A stretch of DNA of 64,000 bases from Bacteroidota bacterium (GTDB taxonomy: Bacteria > Bacteroidota > Bacteroidia > Chitinophagales > BACL12), in NCBI GenBank assembly GCA_016715425.1, contig JADKAC010000001.1:310001-374000 (forward strand), written 5' to 3'. The first letter of the stretch is position 1; every line of letters begins with the position of its first letter. Below, one piece after another: positions 58,323-64,000 of the stretch. The translations under genes were made by a program, and so were the position numbers. The notes under the pieces were generated by a model. It did no database searches, was not told the DNA's origin, and saw nothing but the letters and a program-made list of their open reading frames with translations.

Positions 58323-58700
58323 TTGAGAACAGCCTTGAGTTTTATCCTGATTTTTTCGTTGATGCAATGTAAACCAAAAAGCGATTTGGTTTTCAATAAA
58401 GGTATGTTGAATGATGTGCCCGATACTATTATACAAATTGGACCGATGGTAAAAATCCTTGCAGATATTCATTTAGCTGAAGCTACTATGCAGGAATTGA
58501 AAACAGATTCAATGCGGGAACATAAAAATGAAATTATTGCGTCCGACTATTTAAAAATTATGGCTATGCATCATGTGGAATATGAACAGTTTAAAAGCAG
58601 CTATGATTATTATTCCGAGCATCCATTAATTATGAATTATATTTATAAAGAAGTAACACAACGATTAAGTTTATTAGAAAGTAAAAAACAAATAGAATGA
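58323..58700 (+). CDS. DUF4296 lipoprotein
   Basis: I chose the TTG at 58323 (126 residues), which gives the lipoprotein signal 'LRTALSFILIFSLMQC' (acylated Cys near residue 16). Longer frames run into the divergent yggS. The mature part, with 'MVKILADIHLAEATMQELK' and 'YLKIMAMHHVEYEQFKSSYD', matches DUF4296, all helical, found in Bacteroidota lipoproteins. Function unknown. Its TGA overlaps the ATG of the CoA-transferase alpha gene (ATGA), an odd pairing that suggests an operon. Confidence 0.75.
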   Translation: MRTALSFILIFSLMQCKPKSDLVFNKGMLNDVPDTIIQIGPMVKILADIHLAEATMQELKTDSMREHKNEIIASDYLKIMAMHHVEYEQFKSSYDYYSEHPLIMNYIYKEVTQRLSLLESKKQIE

Positions 58701-59395
58701 GTATTCAAAAAGTAGTTGAAAATGCAGAAGCTGCAATTTTTGATATTTCAAATAATAGCATTTTAATGTTAGGAGGATTTGGATTATGCGGCATTCCGGA
58801 AAATTGTATTCATGCACTTGTGAAAAAAGGAGTTACAAATCTTACATGCATTTCTAACAATGCAGGAGTAGATGATTTTGGAATTGGATTGTTATTGCAG
58901 AAAAAGCAATTAAAAAAAATGATTGCAAGTTATGTGGGTGAGAATTCAGAATTTGAACGCCAATTATTAAGTGGAGAATTAGAAGTGGAATTAATTCCGC
59001 AAGGTACTCTCGCTACAAGATGTATGGCTTCCGGTTATGGAATGCCTGCAATTTATACTCCTGCCGGTGTGGGAACTGAAGTAGCGGAAGGAAAAGAAAT
59101 GCGTGAATTTAATGGCAAACAATATTTGATGGAATATGCTTTTGATGCGGATTTTGCAATTGTGAAAGCATGGAAAGGCGACACTGCGGGAAATTTAATT
59201 TATAAAGGCACTGCAAGAAATTTTAATCCACTGATGGCAATGGCAGGAAAAATTACAATTGCAGAAGTGGAAGAATTAGTACCTGCTGGTGAATTAGATC
59301 CGAATGCAATTCATACACCCGGCATTTATGTGCATCGCATTTTTCAGGGAAGCAATTATGAAAAACGCATTGAACAACGAACAGTAAGAAAATAA
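58697..59395 (+). CDS. 3-oxoacid CoA-transferase subunit A
   Basis: The alpha subunit, 232 residues, of a two-subunit class I CoA-transferase that activates acetoacetate with succinyl-CoA. 'SILMLGGFGLCGIPENCIHA' is the alpha N-terminus, 'ISNNAGVDDFGIGLLL' and 'GTLATRCMASGYGMPAIYTP' follow, and 'GVGTEVAEGKEMREFNGKQY' is typical of ScoA/AtoA relatives. It overlaps the DUF4296 gene by ATGA and is followed after 24 bp by the beta subunit. It links to HMG-CoA lyase (acetoacetate supply). Confidence 0.92.
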   Translation: MSIQKVVENAEAAIFDISNNSILMLGGFGLCGIPENCIHALVKKGVTNLTCISNNAGVDDFGIGLLLQKKQLKKMIASYVGENSEFERQLLSGELEVELIPQGTLATRCMASGYGMPAIYTPAGVGTEVAEGKEMREFNGKQYLMEYAFDADFAIVKAWKGDTAGNLIYKGTARNFNPLMAMAGKITIAEVEELVPAGELDPNAIHTPGIYVHRIFQGSNYEKRIEQRTVRK

Positions 59396-59419
59396 TTTTT
59401 ATTTTAAATTGAATAAGAT

Positions 59420-60073
59420 ATGTTAGATAAAAATCAAATTGCACAACGTATTGCACGTGAACTACAAGATGGATATTATGTGAATCTTGGAATTGGTATT
59501 CCTACATTGGTTGCCAATTATATTCCCGAAGGAATTTCTGTAACTCTGCAAAGTGAAAATGGATTGTTGGGAATGGGGCCATTTCCGGAGGAGAAAGATG
59601 TGGATGCGGATTTAATTAATGCAGGTAAACAAACTATTACAACTTTGCCAGGCTCTGCTTTTTTCGATAGCGCAATGAGCTTTGGAATGATACGGGCGGG
59701 TAAAGTTGATCTTACTGTTTTGGGTGCAATGGAAGTTGCAGACAATGGTGATATTGCCAACTGGAAAATTCCCGGTAAAATGGTAAAAGGAATGGGTGGT
59801 GCAATGGATTTAGTTGCCAGTGCAAAAAATATTATTGTAGCTATGCAACACACTAGCAGAGATGGTGCAAGTAAATTATTAAAACAATGTTCGCTGCCTA
59901 TTACAGGTTTAGGCTGCGTGAAAAAAGTAGTTTCTGATCTTGGTGTATTTGATATTACCCCCAATGGATTTAAATTATTGGAACGTGCCCCCGGAGTGAG
60001 TGTAGATGAAATTAAATCTAAAACTGAAGGTCGTTTAATTGTTGAAGGGGATATTCCTGAAATACAATTTTAA
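59420..60073 (+). CDS. 3-oxoacid CoA-transferase subunit B
   Basis: The 217-residue beta subunit carries the catalytic Glu, here Glu46 in 'TLQSENGLLGMGPFP'; this residue forms the CoA-thioester intermediate. 'VNLGIGIPTLVANYIPEG' and 'GKVDLTVLGAMEVADNGDIA' are typical. With subunit A it makes acetoacetyl-CoA from acetoacetate and succinyl-CoA. Its start is 24 bp after subunit A. The aminotransferase gene follows 36 bp later. Confidence 0.93.
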   Translation: MLDKNQIAQRIARELQDGYYVNLGIGIPTLVANYIPEGISVTLQSENGLLGMGPFPEEKDVDADLINAGKQTITTLPGSAFFDSAMSFGMIRAGKVDLTVLGAMEVADNGDIANWKIPGKMVKGMGGAMDLVASAKNIIVAMQHTSRDGASKLLKQCSLPITGLGCVKKVVSDLGVFDITPNGFKLLERAPGVSVDEIKSKTEGRLIVEGDIPEIQF

Positions 60074-60109
60074 TGTATTCAATCACTTCAGATTTTATTA
60101 CTTACTACC

Positions 60110-60955
60110 ATGCTGATAAATTATAACGGTCAATTCATTGACGAGATTTTGTTTTCAATTCCTGCTCACAACAGATCTTTTTTATTTGGTGATGGTTTGT
60201 TTGAAACCATAAAAGTATTTCGTGGAAAAGCCATGTTTTTTAATCAACATTATGTGCGATTTATTGAAGGATTAGATACTTTGAAAATGGAACTACCCGA
60301 TTTCTGGACAGTTCCTTATTTTAAAAATCAAGTGGAAGAATTGGTTGAAAAAAATGAATCTACAAATGCGAGAGTGCGTCTTACTTTTTGGAGAGCGGGT
60401 AAAGGAAAATACACGCCCGAAAATTTTAGTGCAGAATATATCATTGAAATTTCACCTTTGGAAAATGAATTTTATATAATCAATAAAACAGGTTTGCAAA
60501 TTGGGGTGTTCGATGAAATAAAAAAAATGCAGAATAAATTTTCAGAGTTTAAATCTGCCAATGCAATGATTTATACAATGGCAGGAATATATGCAAAGGA
60601 AAATCAATTAGATGATGTGCTCATAAAAAATACGGAAGGCAGACCAATAGAAATGTTGTTTTCAAATTTTTTCATTCGCAAAGACAATGTCTTAATTACT
60701 CCCGCTACAACAGAAGGATGTGTAAATGGAGTGATGCGCAGAGTGCTTATTAAACTATGTCGTAAAATAGGAATTGAAGTGATTGAAAAGGAATTACAAA
60801 TAGAAGAAATATTGCAGGCAGATGAATTTTTTATAACCAATACAATCCATGGTATTCAATGGGTGGAAACATTCGAAGGCATTACTTACAAGCAGGAAAT
60901 GGCTGATATATTGTTGGCAAAACTCAATGAACATATACTGGATTCAATGGTTTAG
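60110..60955 (+). CDS. Class IV aminotransferase (PabC/IlvE-type)
   Basis: The 281 residues have the class IV fold: 'FGDGLFETIKVFRGKAMFFN' near the start, the PLP Lys in 'FKSANAMIYTMAG', 'EMLFSNFFIRKDNVLITPAT' and 'GCVNGVMRRVLIKLCRK'. The short N-terminus and length fit 4-amino-4-deoxychorismate lyase (PabC) or D-amino-acid transaminase more than a full IlvE, but substrate cannot be called. It follows the CoA-transferase genes and precedes the photolyase with only 5 bp between, so co-transcription with both is likely. Confidence 0.82.
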   Translation: MLINYNGQFIDEILFSIPAHNRSFLFGDGLFETIKVFRGKAMFFNQHYVRFIEGLDTLKMELPDFWTVPYFKNQVEELVEKNESTNARVRLTFWRAGKGKYTPENFSAEYIIEISPLENEFYIINKTGLQIGVFDEIKKMQNKFSEFKSANAMIYTMAGIYAKENQLDDVLIKNTEGRPIEMLFSNFFIRKDNVLITPATTEGCVNGVMRRVLIKLCRKIGIEVIEKELQIEEILQADEFFITNTIHGIQWVETFEGITYKQEMADILLAKLNEHILDSMV

Positions 60956-60960
60956 ATTGG

Positions 60961-62268
60961 ATGCAAAAAAATCAGCCGGTTGTAATACATTGGTTTCGCA
61001 GAGATTTGAGATTACAAGATAACACTGCATTATTTCATGCATTGCAAAGTGACTTTCCGGTATTACCTCTTTTTATTTTCGACAAAAATATTTTATCTGA
61101 TCTCTCGGATAAATCTGATGCCCGTGTAAATTTTATTTATAACACACTGCTGGAAATAAATGATACGCTGAAAGAAAATAATGCTTCGCTGTTAATACAA
61201 TATGGAAATCCATTTGATGTATGGAAAATTCTTGTAACTCAATTTGAAATAAAAGCAGTTTATACAAATAAAGATTATGAACCGTATGGAATCAAGAGAG
61301 ATAAATTAATAGCAGATTTTTTACAATCTCAAAATATTTCTTTTTATACTTTTAAAGATCAGGTATTATTTGAAGAACATGAAGTAGTAAAAGAGGATGG
61401 CAAACCGTATTCTATTTTTACACCGTATGCAAATAAGTACCGATTAAAAATTACTTCCAATACATTACAAGAGTTTCCTTCCGAAAAATTAAAAGCAAAT
61501 TATTTAAATACTCAAGATTTTGAAATACCTTCTTTGGAATCATTGGGATTTACTAAATCAACAATCTCAATTCCTTCTTCTATAATTGATATAAATGTTA
61601 TTGAACATTATCATAACACCAGAAATTTTCCTGCGTTGTCAGGTACAACTCGTTTAAGTGTGCATTTGCGTTTTGGAACTTGCAGTATCCGGCAACTCGC
61701 AAAAATTGCGATACAATACAATGCTGTATTTATGAATGAACTTATCTGGAGGGATTTTTATCAAATGATTTTATTTCATTTTCCTCACGTAGTTAGTCAT
61801 GCATTTAAACCTGCTTATGATAACATACAATGGAGAAATAATAAATCAGAATTTAATGCTTGGTGCAATGGTGAAACCGGATATCCGATGGTGGATGCAG
61901 GTATGCGTGAATTAAATACAACTGGCTTTATGCATAATCGGGTGCGCATGGTAACAGCAAGTTTTCTTACCAAACATCTATTAATTGATTGGCGATGGGG
62001 CGAAGCATATTTTGCAGCAAAACTTTTGGATTATGATTTAGCATCAAACAATGGTGGTTGGCAATGGGCAGCAGGTAGTGGTTGTGATGCGGCTCCTTAT
62101 TTCAGAATTTTTAATCCTGCAGAACAATTAAAAAAATTTGATATGGATCAGGAATATATACGCAAATGGATTCCTGAAATAGATACTGCGCAATATCCAA
62201 ATCCAATAGTAAATCATAAAGAAGCAAGAGAGAGAGTTTTGAAAGTGTATAAGCAGGCATTACAATGA
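60961..62268 (+). CDS. phr: Deoxyribodipyrimidine photolyase / cryptochrome family
   Basis: The enzyme repairs UV pyrimidine dimers using blue light and FAD. The 435 residues have the N-terminal Rossmann domain ('VIHWFRRDLRLQDNTALFHA') and the C-terminal FAD domain: 'TTRLSVHLRFGTCSIRQL', 'ELIWRDFYQMILFHFP', 'YPMVDAGMRELNTTGFMHNR', 'LASNNGGWQWAAGSGCDAAP' and 'YFRIFNP'. The Trp electron-transfer triad candidates and the FAD-binding Asn/Arg are present. It is a class I CPD-photolyase type; a cryptochrome role cannot be excluded. It starts 5 bp after the aminotransferase gene. Confidence 0.93.
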   Translation: MQKNQPVVIHWFRRDLRLQDNTALFHALQSDFPVLPLFIFDKNILSDLSDKSDARVNFIYNTLLEINDTLKENNASLLIQYGNPFDVWKILVTQFEIKAVYTNKDYEPYGIKRDKLIADFLQSQNISFYTFKDQVLFEEHEVVKEDGKPYSIFTPYANKYRLKITSNTLQEFPSEKLKANYLNTQDFEIPSLESLGFTKSTISIPSSIIDINVIEHYHNTRNFPALSGTTRLSVHLRFGTCSIRQLAKIAIQYNAVFMNELIWRDFYQMILFHFPHVVSHAFKPAYDNIQWRNNKSEFNAWCNGETGYPMVDAGMRELNTTGFMHNRVRMVTASFLTKHLLIDWRWGEAYFAAKLLDYDLASNNGGWQWAAGSGCDAAPYFRIFNPAEQLKKFDMDQEYIRKWIPEIDTAQYPNPIVNHKEARERVLKVYKQALQ

Positions 62269-62315
62269 TTTATGGAATACAACCTTGAGAGCATCTCAGT
62301 TGTAAATTTTTAATT

Positions 62316-63968
62316 ATGAAATCTGCTATTGCAATTCTGTTGATGCTACAATCAACATTTTTATTTTCTCAAAAAGAAACAATTATTGAAGCACCTATAG
62401 AAAAAGCAACTGTCTTTTTAAGCGGAGTACAATTATATCATTCCCAATCTCTACAACTCAGCAAAGGTTCTACAGATATAATCATTCGTGGAATCGCATC
62501 GGCAATTGATGCGAATAGTGTGCAGGCTAGTGGCTTTGGAGATTTTACAATTTTAGATGTGCAGTATCGCATGTTTTATCCTGAGCCAAATGAAAGCGGG
62601 AAATTGCCGGATGATATTCAAAGAAAAATAAATAAAGTAAATGATTCCATAACCGAATTGAATTTCGTGGCGATGGATTTGAATTTTAAAAAAGAGAATC
62701 TGAGCTATCAAAAGCAAATGATGCTTAGTAATAAATTATTGAAAGGTGAAGGAAAGAGCGATTCATTAATCGTATTAAAACAAGCAATGGAATATTATGA
62801 TATTAAACTGAATGAGATTTCAGATGAATTGGTAAAGCTTCAAAGGAAAGAGTTGGCGAATACATTATTGTTAAATAGCCTGCAAAACCGGCTTTCGGAA
62901 TTAAACAACTATTGGAATCAGCAAAATATCGCAATAGAAAATATTCCTGTTCCGGAGATAGTAATTTCAGTGGTGGCAGAACAATCTGTATCTGCAAAAG
63001 TGGAAGTAAATTATCTTACCTACAATGCAGGATGGTATGCCACTTATGATTTGAAGGCTATTGATGTGAGCAAACCTATTGAGCTTACATATAAGGCAAA
63101 TATCTGGCAGAACACAGGAATTAATTGGAAAGATGTTTTGATTACTTGCAGTACAGGAAATCCTTCTCTTGGAAATAATCCTCCTGCAATCGGTACTTGG
63201 TATATCGGCTATTATCAGAGTTATTATGAAAGAGATTATCAGGATGACAAAGTAAAATCTTCTGAAATGGCAGAAACAACTTCCGCAGGTGCAGTAGATA
63301 CTTATCTGAATCAAAAACCTGCTGATATCAGTTCAAATTATACGGCCCAAAATCAAACAATTGCCAACACAGAATTTGCCGTTAGTCTCAAATATTCAAT
63401 TCCATCTGATGGTAAAGGACATATTGTGGCTTTGAAAACAGCCACCTTAAAATCCGATTACAATTATTTGGCAATCCCTAAAATTGATCAGTCTGCTTAT
63501 TTGATTGCCAGAATTACAGGCTGGGAGGAACTAAGTCTGATTCCGGGTAATGCAAATATTTACTTTAACAGTACTTATGTAGGTAAAACGATGCTTAACG
63601 CCGGAGGCCTGAGCGATACAATGGAGGTTTCTTTGGGACGAGACAAATCAATAGAAGTGAAGAGAATTGTATTGAAGGATAAAACCAATGAGAAATTCTT
63701 AAACTCAAATGTTACCCTTAACCGTGCGTTCGAAATTTCTATCCGTAACTCCAAAGCATATAATATAGATGTGGTAATAAAAGATCATATTCCGGTAAGT
63801 CAGGTCAATGAGATTAAGGTAGAGATACTGAATAAAGGTGGATCTGATATAGATTTAGCCAGCGGAATTCTTACATGGAAAGAGAAAGTTAAGGCAAAAG
63901 AGACTAAGAAATTACAGTTTGAATTCAGCGTGACTTATCCAAAAGATACTCCTATAACCGCTTTATAA
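62316..63968 (+). CDS. MuiA-family DUF4139 exported protein
   Basis: A 550-residue exported protein with signal peptide 'SAIAILLMLQSTFLFSQ'. The N-terminal domain ('IEKATVFLSGVQLYHSQSLQ', 'DIIIRGIASAIDANSVQASG') matches DUF4140; a coiled coil spans ~105-205; the DUF4139 domain begins at 'VEVNYLTYNAGWYATYDLKA' and ends with 'VTYPKDTPITAL', a typical terminus. Relatives include mucoidy inhibitor A, but no mechanism is known. The gene is complete and ends 32 bp from the window edge; nothing is seen after it. Confidence 0.88.
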   Translation: MKSAIAILLMLQSTFLFSQKETIIEAPIEKATVFLSGVQLYHSQSLQLSKGSTDIIIRGIASAIDANSVQASGFGDFTILDVQYRMFYPEPNESGKLPDDIQRKINKVNDSITELNFVAMDLNFKKENLSYQKQMMLSNKLLKGEGKSDSLIVLKQAMEYYDIKLNEISDELVKLQRKELANTLLLNSLQNRLSELNNYWNQQNIAIENIPVPEIVISVVAEQSVSAKVEVNYLTYNAGWYATYDLKAIDVSKPIELTYKANIWQNTGINWKDVLITCSTGNPSLGNNPPAIGTWYIGYYQSYYERDYQDDKVKSSEMAETTSAGAVDTYLNQKPADISSNYTAQNQTIANTEFAVSLKYSIPSDGKGHIVALKTATLKSDYNYLAIPKIDQSAYLIARITGWEELSLIPGNANIYFNSTYVGKTMLNAGGLSDTMEVSLGRDKSIEVKRIVLKDKTNEKFLNSNVTLNRAFEISIRNSKAYNIDVVIKDHIPVSQVNEIKVEILNKGGSDIDLASGILTWKEKVKAKETKKLQFEFSVTYPKDTPITAL

Positions 63969-64000
63969 AAATGCAGATATCCGTCAATATGTGAATGACA

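Noticed and set aside
1..64000. tRNA, rRNA or riboswitch genes
   Set aside because: Reading through the intergenic gaps, I saw no cloverleaf T-loop sequences (GTTCGAATC type), rRNA stretches or known aptamer cores. A covariance-model search would be decisive.

Overview
The window reads as an AT-rich chromosome segment of a Bacteroidota bacterium, most likely in the Chitinophagales/Saprospirales part of the phylum. Three things point there: two secreted proteins carry type IX secretion (T9SS) C-terminal sorting domains; promoters fit the Bacteroidota -7 element TAnnTTTG and genes lack clear Shine-Dalgarno sequences; and the gene content includes DUF3098 beside ftsX, DUF4296, DUF4197, an EF-G2-type GTPase and a quinol NO reductase with an Rrf2 regulator. 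I could not place it at genus level. I saw no rRNA, tRNA, CRISPR array or prophage.

Layout. 0-10.6 kb is housekeeping: an HsdR-N-like protein, holA, ribF, a GT-C-like membrane protein, the operon ftsX-DUF3098-uppP-truB, leuS and an HMG-CoA lyase. 10.6-10.95 kb is a gene-free block of degenerate 7-nt and 9-nt tandem repeats. 11-17 kb holds a membrane-anchored papain-like protease, a PPK2 kinase, rsmG, an iron-permease-like protein and a TPR/adenylate cyclase. 17-22 kb is a nitric-oxide module: qNOR, an Fe-S type Rrf2 regulator, a cytochrome c lipoprotein and an outer-membrane protein. 22-30.4 kb has secreted proteins, a very long M1 peptidase that appears fused to an outer-membrane barrel, dprA, ndk, nrnA and a cyclophilin. 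30.4-31.4 kb is a decayed island: a heptamer array, a YeiH C-terminal remnant and a four-helix-bundle 'suffix' gene broken by a stop codon. 31.5-41.4 kb has a persulfide dioxygenase-rhodanese fusion, a 2-oxoacid dehydrogenase E2, cinA, secreted and membrane proteins and a small HTH protein. 41.4-48.7 kb is a TetR-TolC-HlyD-ABC-ABC-permease-permease efflux operon interrupted by a 530-bp element with perfect 38-bp inverted repeats around one four-helix-bundle gene. 48.7-64 kb has a T9SS protein flanked by duplicated terminators, an EF-G2-like GTPase, a bile-acid/sodium symporter-family protein, lipid enzymes, a PLP decarboxylase, YggS, a CoA-transferase pair, an aminotransferase, a photolyase and a MuiA/DUF4139 protein.

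How genes work together. HMG-CoA lyase, the acyl-transferase E2 and the 3-oxoacid CoA-transferase pair suggest leucine/branched-chain catabolism ending in acetoacetate use. qNOR and the Rrf2 gene share an upstream box and form a probable NO-detoxification unit. The efflux operon resembles the YbhGFSR layout of other bacteria, with a candidate TetR operator beside a good promoter.

The most unusual feature is the inverted-repeat-flanked four-helix-bundle element at 45294-45823. Its repeats consist of 7-nt units like those in the 10.6 kb and 30.4 kb arrays, and one repeat supplies the last codons of the HlyD gene. The architecture (an ORF inside the loop of a long RNA hairpin) recalls the intervening sequences of bacterial 23S rRNA, but here it lies within a protein-coding operon.
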